Part shown: positions 24,271 through 33,199 of the stretch, piece after piece | Layout of the letters: every line of letters starts with the position of its first letter | How positions within the stretch are numbered: the first letter of the stretch is position 1 | Assembly: GCA_963742725.1 (NCBI GenBank) | Contig: CAVUMX010000003.1 | Span: 1,984,001 to 2,048,000 of the forward strand | Direction: 5' to 3' | From: CAVVAL01 sp963742725 | Lineage (GTDB): Bacteria > Actinomycetota > Actinomycetes > Mycobacteriales > Cryptosporangiaceae | Length of the DNA: 64,000 nt | Translations under genes and position numbers: made by a program | Notes under the pieces: model-generated | Told to the model about the DNA's origin: nothing | The model's input: the letters and a program-made list of their open reading frames with translations, nothing else | The model's database searches: none

Positions 24271-25521
24271 TCAGCGGGCCGTCGAAACTTCGCCGGAGGC
24301 GGAGTTCTGAAGCCAGGTGGCGTAGGGGACGGACCAGGCGGTCCATCCGTTGCCCGCCTTGAGCTTCGCCTCGGTGTTGGTGACCGTGACGGGGTCGCCG
24401 GTGCGGACGCGGTCGTAGAGCCACTTGGCGTGGGCGGGCGCGACGTTGATGCAGCCGTGGGAGACGTTGCGGCGGCCCTGGTCGCGGACGGACCAGGGTG
24501 CGGAGTGGATGAACTCGCCGCCCCAGGTGAGGCGGATAGGGTACTGGACCTTGGTGCGGTAGCCGTCGGGTGCGTCGACGGCGAGGCCGTAGGTGGAGGA
24601 GTCGAACATGGCCTCGGTGCGCTTGTCGATGACGACCATGGTTCCGCTGCTGGAGGGGAACTTGGGTTTGCCGAGGCTGACGGGGATGGTGCGGACGGTC
24701 TTGCCGCCTTCGAGGACCTGCATCTGCTTGCTGGCGGAGTTGACGCGCATTTCGCGGGCGGTGCCGATGGTGAAGTCGATGGTCAGGTCGGTGCGGGACC
24801 AGGCGCCTTCGCCGAGGGATCGGCCGGCGGAGTCGACACCGACGTGGACCTTGCTGCCGGCGGCCCAGAAGGTCTTGGGGCGGAAGTGCAGTTCGCGGCT
24901 GTTGACCCAGCCCCAGGCGCCGGTGGTCGCCGGCGTGGACTGGACGGTCAGCATCTTCTCGTAGGCGGCCCGCTGGGCGTCGCCGCGGACGGCGCTGCTG
25001 AGCTTGAGGATGATCGGCATGCCGATGCCGTAGGACTTGCCGTCGCCGAGTGCGCTGGAGGTGCGGACGGAGTTGGCGGGCGTGGCCGTGGTGAACGTGC
25101 CGACGCTGGCCGGGGTGGCGGCCTCGCTGGTGGCGGCGGTGACGGCGTAGGTGGCGCCGAAGGTGAGCTTGCCCTTGCTGGTCCACGTCTTGCCGTCGGG
25201 GCCGACGGTGCCGTCGACGACATCGTTGCCGGACTTCACTGCGACGGTGGTGAGGGTGCCGCGGTCGACCTTGAGGGTGACGGTGCTGGCCGGCGCCACG
25301 CCGGTCGTGCCGACCGCCGGGGTGAGGGTGAACTTGGGTTTCGGCTTCTCGTCCTTCTTCGCGGAGACGCTGCCGCCGCCCTCGGTCTGGTTCGCCGAGT
25401 CGCTGCTGCTGCCGCGCTTGTCGTCGTCACCGCAGGCGGAGACAGCGAGGAGCGCCGCGACGGCTGGAAGGACCAGGGCGTGGCGGACGCGGGTTAAGCG
25501 GGGGCGGCGGCTGGCTGTCAC
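24271..25521 (-). CDS. L,D-transpeptidase lipoprotein (Ig-like plus YkuD)
   Basis: A 416-residue exported protein. The N-terminus (VRHALVLPAVAALLAVSAC) is a lipoprotein signal with the acylated Cys at 30. Ig-like domains span about 60-240, and the YkuD catalytic domain follows, with SHGCINV giving catalytic Cys357. L,D-transpeptidases make 3-3 cross-links in peptidoglycan and confer tolerance to some beta-lactams. GTG 25521 has GGAG eight bases upstream. It is divergent from the two-component system, which could control it; this is inferred from position. The Ig-Ig-YkuD layout matches the actinobacterial Ldt family. Confidence 0.93.
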   Translation of the reverse strand: MTASRRPRLTRVRHALVLPAVAALLAVSACGDDDKRGSSSDSANQTEGGGSVSAKKDEKPKPKFTLTPAVGTTGVAPASTVTLKVDRGTLTTVAVKSGNDVVDGTVGPDGKTWTSKGKLTFGATYAVTAATSEAATPASVGTFTTATPANSVRTSSALGDGKSYGIGMPIILKLSSAVRGDAQRAAYEKMLTVQSTPATTGAWGWVNSRELHFRPKTFWAAGSKVHVGVDSAGRSLGEGAWSRTDLTIDFTIGTAREMRVNSASKQMQVLEGGKTVRTIPVSLGKPKFPSSSGTMVVIDKRTEAMFDSSTYGLAVDAPDGYRTKVQYPIRLTWGGEFIHSAPWSVRDQGRRNVSHGCINVAPAHAKWLYDRVRTGDPVTVTNTEAKLKAGNGWTAWSVPYATWLQNSASGEVSTAR

Positions 25522-25658
25522 GGAATCGGCTCCACACGGAGATATGAGGACGGACTTCCCACCATGGTGCCCTACCCACGCCACCCGTGTGCACACGCCG
25601 GCCTGCGTGTGCGGAGAGTCACCGGCCGCGCGGGTGCTGGCAGTACCCTGGGAACACT

Positions 25659-26339
25659 ATGGACGGGCACGTACTGCTCGTGGAGGACGACCCCTCTATC
25701 CGTGAGGTGACCGCCCTCGCGTTGGAGCGCGCGGGTTTCCGCGTGACGGGATCCGCCGACGGCCGCGACGGGCTCAGCCGCGCCCAGCAGACCGCGTTCG
25801 ACCTGATCGTCCTGGACGTGATGCTGCCTGGTCTGGACGGTTACGAGGTGTGCAAGGAGATCCGCCGGACGAGCCGCGTCCCGATCCTGATGCTGACCGC
25901 GCGGACCGACACGATCGACGTGGTGATCGGGCTGGAGTCCGGCGCGGACGACTACGTGAAGAAGCCGTTCGAGGTCCCGGAGCTGGTCGCGCGGGCGCGC
26001 GCTCTCGTGCGGCGGGGTGCCGCTCCCGAGGAGGAGACCCGGATCGCGGTGGGTGACCTGGAGATCGACCCGGCGCGGGTCACGGTGCGTCGCGCCGGAC
26101 GTGACATCACGCTCACCGCTACCGAGTTCCGGTTGCTGCTGGAGCTCGCGCGCCGTCCCGGACAGGTCTTCACCCGCGACATCCTGCTGGAACGGGTGTG
26201 GAGCTATGACTACCTCGGCGACTCCCGGCTCGTGGACGTGGCCGTCCAGCGGCTGCGCGCCAAGATCGAGGACGATCCGGCGCGGCCGCGCCTGATCCGG
26301 ACCGTCCGCGGCGTCGGCTACACGCTCGACGCGGTGTGA
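25659..26339 (+). CDS. OmpR-family response regulator
   Basis: A 226-residue regulator with receiver Asp53 in LIVLDVMLPG, the conserved Lys in DDYVKKPF, and a winged-helix DNA-binding domain (TATEFRLLLELARRPGQVFTR, DSRLVDVAVQRLRAKIEDD). The sensor kinase gene starts one base after its stop. Resemblance to CseB-type envelope-stress regulators and the neighbouring L,D-transpeptidase and lipoprotein suggest cell-wall sensing. ATG 25659 is the standard start. Confidence 0.92.
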   Translation: MDGHVLLVEDDPSIREVTALALERAGFRVTGSADGRDGLSRAQQTAFDLIVLDVMLPGLDGYEVCKEIRRTSRVPILMLTARTDTIDVVIGLESGADDYVKKPFEVPELVARARALVRRGAAPEEETRIAVGDLEIDPARVTVRRAGRDITLTATEFRLLLELARRPGQVFTRDILLERVWSYDYLGDSRLVDVAVQRLRAKIEDDPARPRLIRTVRGVGYTLDAV

Positions 26340-26340
26340 C

Positions 26341-27780
26341 GTGGCGCCGCCGGTCGTCCCGGGCCGGCTACGCCGGCGCCTCACCATCGCGTTCGTGCTG
26401 GTGGCGGGCGTTTCGGCGGGTGCGCTGGCGCTGAGCTCGTTCCTGCTGGTCCGGCAGGCCCGCCTGTCCGACTCGCTCGACCGCGCCGAGGCGGACGTGC
26501 GGTTCCAGGTCGTCCTCACCCAGCAGTTCCTCCCCCTCGACGCCGAGCGGAGCGCCCAGCTGCTGACCAGCTACGAGCAGACCGGGCACCACGTGGTGCT
26601 GGTGCGGGGCGGGGCCTCGGAGCCGTCCAACCCGGCGTTCGACCCGCCGCGGTCGTCCGGGCTGCGGTCCCGGGTGGGAGACGGCGACCTGGGGTACGAG
26701 CGCGTGTCCGGCGGGCTGCTGGTGCTCGGCGCCCGGGTGCCGAACTCGCCGGCCGAGCTGTACTTCGTGTTCTCGGAACGGCGGATCAACGACGACCTCG
26801 CGCAGCTCAGGACCGTCCTGCTGGCCGGCTGGATCGCCACGGTGCTGCTCGCCGCGCTGGTCGGGCGGGTCCTGGCGCGCCGCACGCTCGATCCGGTCGG
26901 CCGGGCCAGCGCGGCCGCCCGCTCGATCGCGGAGGGGCTGCTGGACACCCGCCTGCCCGCCGGGCGGGGGGACGAGTTCGGCACCTGGGCCGCGTCGTTC
27001 AACCAGATGGCCGAGGCGCTCCAGGCCAAGATCGCCGCCCTGTCCGAGGCGCAGGCGCGGGAACGCCGCTTCACCGCCGACGTCGCCCACGAGCTGCGCA
27101 CGCCGGTGACCGCGCTGGTCGCCGCCGCGTCCTTGCTGCGCGAGCACCTGGATTCCCTGCCGACCGACGCGCGCCGCCCCGCCGAACTGCTCACCAACGA
27201 CGCCACCCGGCTGCGGCGCCTCGTCGACGAGTTGATGGAGGTGTCCCGGCTCGACTCCGGGCGCGGGGACGTGCGGTCCGAGCCGGTCTCGCTGAGCGCG
27301 CTGATCGACGCGCTGGTGCAGAGCCGGGGGTGGGAGGGCGTCGTGCGCACCGGCGCCGACGTGACGGTCGTCAGCGACCCGCGCCGGCTCGAACGGGTCC
27401 TCGGCAACCTCGTCAGCAACGCCGTCGAGCACGGCGGCGACGGGGTCCGGGTTGTGGTGCGCGGGCACGGGGCCCTGGTCGACGTGGTCGTCGCCGACAC
27501 CGGTCCGGGGATCGCGCCCGAACACCTGCCGCACCTCTTCGACCGCTTCTACAAGGCCGAATCGTCCCGCACGGCCGGCGGCAGCGGGCTGGGGCTGGCC
27601 ATCGCCCGCGAGAACGCGCGTCTCCTCGGCGGCGACCTCACCGTCAGCAGCGACCTGGGCGTCGGCACTTCCTTCCACCTCACGCTGCCCGTTTCACGAC
27701 CGTTACCCGGTGGTGAAGCCCCGGTGGCGCGGACGGCACAGGGTGAACGGCACGGGAGCGACGAAGGAGGCCCGCGATGA
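26341..27780 (+). CDS. Sensor histidine kinase (HAMP, HisKA, HATPase)
   Basis: A 479-residue kinase with transmembrane helices at about 14-38 and 158-180 flanking an extracytoplasmic sensor, then HAMP, HisKA with phosphorylated His250 in VAHELRTPV, and HATPase motifs NLVSNAVEHGG, DTGPGIAPE and GSGLGLAIA. It is the partner of the preceding response regulator. The 3' end overlaps the next gene by ATGA, so the lipoprotein is translationally coupled to it and may modulate sensing, as CseA does in the Streptomyces Cse system. The trigger is unknown. Confidence 0.92.
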   Translation: MAPPVVPGRLRRRLTIAFVLVAGVSAGALALSSFLLVRQARLSDSLDRAEADVRFQVVLTQQFLPLDAERSAQLLTSYEQTGHHVVLVRGGASEPSNPAFDPPRSSGLRSRVGDGDLGYERVSGGLLVLGARVPNSPAELYFVFSERRINDDLAQLRTVLLAGWIATVLLAALVGRVLARRTLDPVGRASAAARSIAEGLLDTRLPAGRGDEFGTWAASFNQMAEALQAKIAALSEAQARERRFTADVAHELRTPVTALVAAASLLREHLDSLPTDARRPAELLTNDATRLRRLVDELMEVSRLDSGRGDVRSEPVSLSALIDALVQSRGWEGVVRTGADVTVVSDPRRLERVLGNLVSNAVEHGGDGVRVVVRGHGALVDVVVADTGPGIAPEHLPHLFDRFYKAESSRTAGGSGLGLAIARENARLLGGDLTVSSDLGVGTSFHLTLPVSRPLPGGEAPVARTAQGERHGSDEGGPR

Positions 27781-28781
27781 GACCAATCGATGACGGGATG
27801 CGTGCCGTGCGTTGGGCGGGCCGGGCGCGGGCGCTTGGCGAGGTGGGTGGGCGCGGGTGCCGCGGGGCCGGCGCGCGCCGGCTGGCTGTGGTGGGGGTCT
27901 CGGCGGGGCTGGTCGTGGGGGTACTCGCGGGGTGCGGGCCGTCCGGCTCGGGATCGCTCGGATCGGGCCCGACCGCTCCGGACAGGTCGTCGTCGTCCCC
28001 GGCGACGCCCCCGCCGACCTCCGGGTCGCCGTCCGGGCCGGCGTCCGCGTCGTCCACACCACCGGCTACGGGTGGCGCGCCGGCGACGTCCTCGTCCGGC
28101 CGGACGATCGGGTTCGAGGTCTGGCTCGTCCGTGACGGGAAGATCTTCGTGACGCGGCGTACCCGTCCGGCGACCCCGGCGACGGCCCGGCTGGCGTTGA
28201 CCACGCTGATCGAGGGCCCGACGTCCGCCGAGTCCGGCGCCGGTGTGACCAGCGCGATCTCCGCCGGTACACCGTTCGACGTGTCGCTCACCGGCGGCGT
28301 CGCGACCGTCGACCTGCCCGCCCGCTTCTACGACGGCGGCCGCACCCTGGCCCGGCTCCGGCAGGCGCAGGTCGCCTACACGCTCACGCAGTACCCGACG
28401 ATCACGAAGGTCGGCTTCCTGAAGGACGGCGCCGCCACGAGCGCGCCGCTGAGCCGCGCCGACTACGCCGACCACCTGCCGCCGATCGTGGTCGCCGGTC
28501 CGGTGATCGGTCAGCGGGTCACCAACCCGGTGACGATCTCGGGCACGGCGAACGTGTTCGAGGCGACGGTCAGCATCCGGATCCGGGACGCGCGGGGCGC
28601 GCAGATCGCGACCACGTTCACGACCGCGACGTGCGGCAGCGGATGCCGCGGCCGGTACTCGGTGGCGGTCCGGTACCAGGTCAGCGGCGTGCAGCGGGGC
28701 ACGGTCGAGGTGTTCTCGGTGTCGGCGGCCGACGGGTCGGACGCGCACCTCGTCCGTATTCCCGTCACGCTGGCGCCCTAG
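27777..28781 (+). CDS. GerMN/Gmad2-domain lipoprotein
   Basis: A 334-residue lipoprotein with an unusually long, Arg/Gly-rich N-terminus before the signal (LAVVGVSAGLVVGVLAGC, acylated Cys53), a Ser/Pro/Thr-rich linker, a GerMN domain (about 110-215, LTTLIEGPTSAE and TLARLRQAQVAYTLTQYP) and a C-terminal Gmad2 immunoglobulin-like domain (NPVTISGTANVFEATVSI). GGAGG precedes ATG 27777, which overlaps the kinase stop. A true start inside the coding region, nearer the signal, is possible. It probably sits on the outer membrane face and interacts with the sensor kinase or the wall. Confidence 0.88.
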   Translation: MRPIDDGMRAVRWAGRARALGEVGGRGCRGAGARRLAVVGVSAGLVVGVLAGCGPSGSGSLGSGPTAPDRSSSSPATPPPTSGSPSGPASASSTPPATGGAPATSSSGRTIGFEVWLVRDGKIFVTRRTRPATPATARLALTTLIEGPTSAESGAGVTSAISAGTPFDVSLTGGVATVDLPARFYDGGRTLARLRQAQVAYTLTQYPTITKVGFLKDGAATSAPLSRADYADHLPPIVVAGPVIGQRVTNPVTISGTANVFEATVSIRIRDARGAQIATTFTTATCGSGCRGRYSVAVRYQVSGVQRGTVEVFSVSAADGSDAHLVRIPVTLAP

Positions 28782-28805
28782 GCGGAACGGCCAACGTTGG
28801 AACCG

Positions 28806-28834
28806 TTCAAGAAAATCAGTACAGCGGGTAACAT
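28806..28834 (+). promoter_or_regulatory. Candidate promoter of the dtxR-family gene
   Basis: TTCAAG (28806-28811) and TAACAT (28829-28834) are 17 bp apart in a relatively A+T-rich leader. No iron-box palindrome is apparent. Confidence 0.45.
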
Positions 28835-28855
28835 CGACGTCGGGAGGAGCCACGC

Positions 28856-29539
28856 GTGAGCGATCTGATCGACACCACCGAGATGTACCTACGCACCATC
28901 CTCGAGCTGGAGGAGGAGGGTGTCGTACCGCTGCGCGCCCGAATCGCCGAACGGCTCCACCAGAGCGGCCCTACCGTGAGCCAGACGGTCGCCCGGATGG
29001 AACGCGACGGGCTCGTCACCGTCGAGGGCGACCGGCACCTCGAACTGACCTCGGCCGGGCGCCACCGCGCGGTCGGCGTGATGCGCAAGCACCGCCTCGC
29101 GGAGCTGCTGCTGGTCAACGTGATCGGGCTGGAGTACGAGGCCGCGCACGCCGAGGCGTGCCGCTGGGAGCACGTGATGAGCGAGGAGGTCGAGCAGAAG
29201 GTTTACGAGCTGCTCGGCCGCCCCAACGTCTCCCCCTACGGCAACCGCATCCCCGGTCTGGACGAGTTCGACAACCCCGGGCCGTCCGATCCGGAGCCGG
29301 CGGAGCCGGTGATGTCCCTGGCCAACGCGCCGGGCGGGTCGCCCGTCGTGGTGCGGCGCATCAGCGAACAGCTTCAGAAGGACACCCTGCTCATCCACGA
29401 GCTGCACGAGGCGGGCGTCGAGCCCGGCACGTCGGTCACGGTGAGCTGGAACGGCGGCGACGCGACGCTGACACACGGCAGCATGTCGGTGACGATCCCG
29501 CACGCGATGGCCAACCTGGTGTTCGTGTCGGCCCGGTAG
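28856..29539 (+). CDS. DtxR/IdeR-family metal-dependent transcriptional regulator
   Basis: A 227-residue regulator. The N-terminal winged helix reads LIDTTEMYLRTILELEEEGVVPLRARIAERL with SGPTVSQTVARMERDGL, followed by metal-site residues in HRLAELLLVNVIGLEYEAAHAEACRWEHVMSEEVE. The C-terminal third is an SH3-like domain. Such proteins use Fe(II) or Mn(II) as corepressor to switch off iron acquisition. GTG 28856 has GGGAGGAG upstream. The 227-residue length and block order fit IdeR rather than MntR. Confidence 0.92.
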   Translation: MSDLIDTTEMYLRTILELEEEGVVPLRARIAERLHQSGPTVSQTVARMERDGLVTVEGDRHLELTSAGRHRAVGVMRKHRLAELLLVNVIGLEYEAAHAEACRWEHVMSEEVEQKVYELLGRPNVSPYGNRIPGLDEFDNPGPSDPEPAEPVMSLANAPGGSPVVVRRISEQLQKDTLLIHELHEAGVEPGTSVTVSWNGGDATLTHGSMSVTIPHAMANLVFVSAR

Positions 29540-29594
29540 ACGGACGGATTCAACTACCCTCGGCGCGGCAGACGACCGACGAGAAGGGGCGTTC

Positions 29595-30875
29595 ATGCCC
29601 GACGCCGTCCACCGGGTGCCCGGCCTGGTCCTGACCGATCACCGGTTCGCCGTGCCGCTCAACCACGACCGCCCCGACGGCGAGCAGATCAGCGTGTTCG
29701 GGCGCGAGGTCGTGGCCACCGAGAAGGCCGACGCCGACCTGCCCTGGCTGCTGTTCCTCCCGGGCGGGCCGGGTATGGCGGCGAACCGTCCGCTGGGCCG
29801 CTCGGGCTGGCTGGCGCGGGCCGTGCGGGACTTCCGGGTGCTGCTGCTGGACACGCGCGGCACCGGCCTGTCCAGCCCCGTCACCCGGCACAGCCTGGCG
29901 CGCCTCGCCGGACCGGCCGCGCAGGCCGAGTACGCGGCGCTGTTCCGCGCGGACGCGATCGTCGCCGACGCCGAGCTGATCCGGCGGCGTGTCACGGGCG
30001 GGGCGCCGTGGAGCGTGCTGGGCCAGAGCTTCGGCGGGTTCTGCCTGCTGCACTACCTGTCGGTCGCGGCGGACGGCGTCCGGGAGGCGTTCGTCACGGG
30101 CGGGCTGCCGCCGCTGGAGGGCACGGCCGAGGACGTGTACCGGGCGACGTACCGGCGCGTGAAGGACAGGAACGCGGCGTACTACGCCCGCTACCCCGGC
30201 GACGGTTCGCTCGCGCGCCGGATCGCCGACCATCTCGGCAGCCACGACGTGTGCCTTCCGGACGGGAGTCCGCTCACCGTGCCGCGGTTCCAGCAGATCG
30301 GCGGCGAGTTCGGGTCCACATCGGGGTTCGAACGGGTCCACTACCTGCTCGAACACGCGTTCACGGACGGTGGCGGCGCCCTGTCGGACACGTTCCTCGG
30401 CGGCGTGCAACAGATCGTGGCCTTCGCGCCGCATCCGCTGTACGCGCTGCTGCACGAGGCGATCTACGCGCAGGGGGCACCGACGGCGTGGGCCGCGGAG
30501 CGCGTCCGGGGCGAGTACCCCGAGTTCTCCCCCGACGCGCTCCGCCTGCTGTTCACCGGCGAGATGATCTACCCGTGGATGTTCGACGTCGATCCGGCGC
30601 TGACGCCCCTGCGTGAGGCCGCCCGGCTCCTCGCCGCCCGCGACAACTGGCCCCGCCTGTACGACCCCGACGTGCTGCGCCACTCCGACGTGCCGTGCGC
30701 GGCGGTGGTGTACGCCGACGACATGTACGTCGAGCGCGAGTACGCCGAGGCGACCGCGTCCGTCCTGCCGCGGATGCGGGTGTGGCTGACGAACGAGTAC
30801 CAGCACGACGGGTTGCGCATCGGCGACGAGCGCGTGCTCGACCGGCTCATCGCGATGGCGCGCGGTCTGGAGTGA
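29595..30875 (+). CDS. Alpha/beta-hydrolase, proline iminopeptidase-like (S33)
   Basis: A 426-residue serine hydrolase. The oxyanion motif LPGGPG is near residue 57, the DTRGTGLS block near 92, the nucleophile elbow GQSFGG near 144, and a C-terminal HDGLRIGDE His completes the triad. It resembles actinobacterial proline iminopeptidases, which remove N-terminal Pro from peptides. AAGGGG precedes ATG 29595. Its last 29 bp overlap the 3' end of the permease gene on the other strand, a tail-to-tail overlap. Confidence 0.9.
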   Translation: MPDAVHRVPGLVLTDHRFAVPLNHDRPDGEQISVFGREVVATEKADADLPWLLFLPGGPGMAANRPLGRSGWLARAVRDFRVLLLDTRGTGLSSPVTRHSLARLAGPAAQAEYAALFRADAIVADAELIRRRVTGGAPWSVLGQSFGGFCLLHYLSVAADGVREAFVTGGLPPLEGTAEDVYRATYRRVKDRNAAYYARYPGDGSLARRIADHLGSHDVCLPDGSPLTVPRFQQIGGEFGSTSGFERVHYLLEHAFTDGGGALSDTFLGGVQQIVAFAPHPLYALLHEAIYAQGAPTAWAAERVRGEYPEFSPDALRLLFTGEMIYPWMFDVDPALTPLREAARLLAARDNWPRLYDPDVLRHSDVPCAAVVYADDMYVEREYAEATASVLPRMRVWLTNEYQHDGLRIGDERVLDRLIAMARGLE

Positions 30876-32346
30876 ACTGGTCGCCGCCGGCCGCGAGGCG
30901 GCTCTTGCGGACACCGTAGGCGAAGTACAGGACGCCGCCGATCACCATCCAGATCAGGAACCGCAGCCACGTCAGCAGCGTCAGGTTGAGCATCAGCCAC
31001 AGGCAGAACACGACGGCGAGGGACGCGACCAGCGGCGCCGCCGGCGTGCGGAACGCCCGGTGCAGGTCCGGGCGGGTGCGCCGCAGGACGACCACGCCGA
31101 CGGACACGACGATGAACGCGAACAGCGTGCCGATGTTCACCATCTCCTCCAGCTCGCCGATCGGCACCAGCCCGGCGACGAGCGCGATGACCACGCCGAC
31201 GCCGACGGTGAGCCGCAGCGGCGTGCCCGTGCGCGGGTTGACGTGCGCGAGCGGCATCGGCAGCAGGTTGTCGCGGCTCATCGCGAACAGCACGCGGCTC
31301 TGCCCGAGCAGCAGCACCATCACGACCGTGGTGAGGCCCGCGAGCCCGCCGATGGAGATGACCTTCGCCGCCCAGTCGATGCCCTCCCGGACGAACGCGT
31401 CGGCGAGCGGCGCCGAGGACGCCGGGTCGATGTCGCTGTACTTCGTCATGCCGGTGATGACCAGCGAGACGCCGCAGTACAGCAGGGTGCAGATGATCAG
31501 GGAGCCGAAGATGCCGCGCGGCATGTCGCGCTGCGGGTTCTTCACCTCCTCGGCCGTCGTGGCGACGATGTCGAAGCCGATGAACGCGAAGAACACCAGC
31601 GAGGCGCCCGCGAACACGCCGAAGTATCCGTACGCGGTCCCGGCGTCGCCGGTGATGAACTGGAGCAGCGTGCGCTGGGCGCCGCCCGTCGCCTCGCCGC
31701 CCTCCTGCGCCGGCGGGACGAACGGCGAGTAGTTCGCGCCCTTGATGTAGAACACGCCGACCGCGATGACGAGCAGCACGACCGTGACCTTGATGGACGT
31801 GATGACCAGCGACACCCGGCTGGACAGCTTCGTGCCGTACGCGAGGAGCCCGGTGAGGACGGCGATCAGCAGCACCGCGGCGAAGTCGAACGTGGCCGTG
31901 TCGCCGCCGAACCAGCCCGGCGCGCCTAGCCCGAACGTATCCAGGGTCGATATCAGGTACCCGGACCAGCCCTTCGCGACGACCGCGGCGCCCAGCGCCA
32001 GTTCGAGGACGAGGTCCCAGCCGATGATCCAGGCGATCACCTCGCCGAGCGACGCGTACGAGTACGTGTACGCCGACCCGGCGACCGGGACCGTGGACGC
32101 GAACTCGGCGTAACAGAGCGCCGCCAGCCCGCAGCAGATCGCCGCGATGACGAACGACACCGTGATCGCCGGGCCGGCCTTCGTCGCCGCGGCCCGGCCC
32201 GTCGTGATGAAGATGCCGGCGCCGACGATGACCGCGACACCGAAGACGACCAGGTCGACCCAGCCGAGATTGCGCTTGAGCCGATGCTCCGGTTCGTCGG
32301 TCTCGGCGATGGACTGTTCGACCGTCTTCGTGCGGAAGAGATTCAT
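30847..32346 (-). CDS. APC-superfamily amino-acid permease
   Basis: A 499-residue transporter with about 12 transmembrane helices. The first helix contains GVAVIVGAGIFITTGRAAA, where the GxG-type unwound segment binds the substrate backbone, and the intracellular ETAEEVKNPQRDMPRG-like loop matches the cationic amino-acid transporter (CAT/YfnA) branch. The start is ATG 32346 with GAGGAGG eight bases upstream; a weaker start 10 codons earlier exists. It shares a 29-bp antisense overlap with the hydrolase gene. Substrate: cationic or other amino acids, not settled by sequence. Confidence 0.92.
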   Translation of the reverse strand: MNLFRTKTVEQSIAETDEPEHRLKRNLGWVDLVVFGVAVIVGAGIFITTGRAAATKAGPAITVSFVIAAICCGLAALCYAEFASTVPVAGSAYTYSYASLGEVIAWIIGWDLVLELALGAAVVAKGWSGYLISTLDTFGLGAPGWFGGDTATFDFAAVLLIAVLTGLLAYGTKLSSRVSLVITSIKVTVVLLVIAVGVFYIKGANYSPFVPPAQEGGEATGGAQRTLLQFITGDAGTAYGYFGVFAGASLVFFAFIGFDIVATTAEEVKNPQRDMPRGIFGSLIICTLLYCGVSLVITGMTKYSDIDPASSAPLADAFVREGIDWAAKVISIGGLAGLTTVVMVLLLGQSRVLFAMSRDNLLPMPLAHVNPRTGTPLRLTVGVGVVIALVAGLVPIGELEEMVNIGTLFAFIVVSVGVVVLRRTRPDLHRAFRTPAAPLVASLAVVFCLWLMLNLTLLTWLRFLIWMVIGGVLYFAYGVRKSRLAAGGDQFTPDRAPSR

Positions 32347-32396
32347 CACGACCTCCTCGAACCGGAGTGGCGGCACTCAGAGCACTATGTCATCCG

Positions 32397-32450
32397 GTGC
32401 CGGATAGGTCGCGCTGAAAGTGCCGGATAGGCCGCGCTGAAGTGCCGACA
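32397..32450. repeat. 23-bp tandem duplication upstream of the permease
   Basis: GTGCCGGATAGGTCGCGCTG and its close copy are back to back (32397-32419 and 32420-32441), and a third partial GTGCCGACA follows. The element lies between the permease start and the lipoprotein gene end. Confidence 0.8.
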
Positions 32451-32494
32451 ACCGCCGGCGCGGCCGCGGCAAGCCGCGTGCCGGACGCCCGTCG

Positions 32495-33145
32495 CTAGAC
32501 GACCTGGGTCGCGAGGGCGGTCAGGCGCGGGATCGCCTTGGTGGCGGCGGCCGTGTTCGTGCCGGGAGCGGTCGTGTACGCGAGCACGTAGACGGACTGG
32601 GTCCCGAGCCAGCCGATCTCGACCTGGGCTCCCCCGCCGGCCTCCGCCGCCGCGACCCGGCTGTACGCGGCCTTGCCGAGGCCATTCACCCGCTTGCCGT
32701 CCGCCGGCTGGTAGTCGGCGCGGAACGCGGCCACCTCGGCCTCCGCCGGCGAACCCGCTTCCTCGTCGCCCTGCGTGGGCTTCTCGACGGGGATCTTCGA
32801 CAGGACCAGGTCCGGCGCCGCCGATCCGGCGCGTTGCAGCACGCACACCTGCGTCGCGCCGGACGCCCCGCTCGCCGCCGCCACGTCGAACCGCACGCCG
32901 ATCGCCTTCTCGACCTTGGCGTAGTCGAACTTGCGGCACAGCCCGCCGGCCTCGGACGCGGGCGCCACGGGCAGCGTGATCGACGGCGTCGGCGACGGCT
33001 CGTCGCCTGCCGCCGCCTCGATCGTCGCGGCGTCGGCCGCTTCGACCGACTTGCGCGGTTCGTCCTTCGCGTCCGGCTTGGCTTCCCCACACCCGGCCAG
33101 CAGGCAGAGCAGCGCCAGCGCGGCGGCGTACGAACGGCCATTCAT
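32495..33145 (-). CDS. Lipoprotein of unknown function (DUF3558-like)
   Basis: A 216-residue protein with a lipoprotein signal (ALALLCLLAGC), a Ser/Pro/Thr linker, then a soluble domain with two Cys (LCRKFDYAKVEKAIGVRF and TQVCVLQRAG) that could form a disulfide. It resembles the DUF3558-type lipoproteins of actinobacteria. No enzymatic motif is visible. It is transcribed toward the permease gene. Confidence 0.75.
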   Translation of the reverse strand: MNGRSYAAALALLCLLAGCGEAKPDAKDEPRKSVEAADAATIEAAAGDEPSPTPSITLPVAPASEAGGLCRKFDYAKVEKAIGVRFDVAAASGASGATQVCVLQRAGSAAPDLVLSKIPVEKPTQGDEEAGSPAEAEVAAFRADYQPADGKRVNGLGKAAYSRVAAAEAGGGAQVEIGWLGTQSVYVLAYTTAPGTNTAAATKAIPRLTALATQVV

Positions 33146-33199
33146 GTGCGATGTGCTCCCCGGATCCGGGCCTCTCCGGCGTCGTGTGGTCGCCCATCA

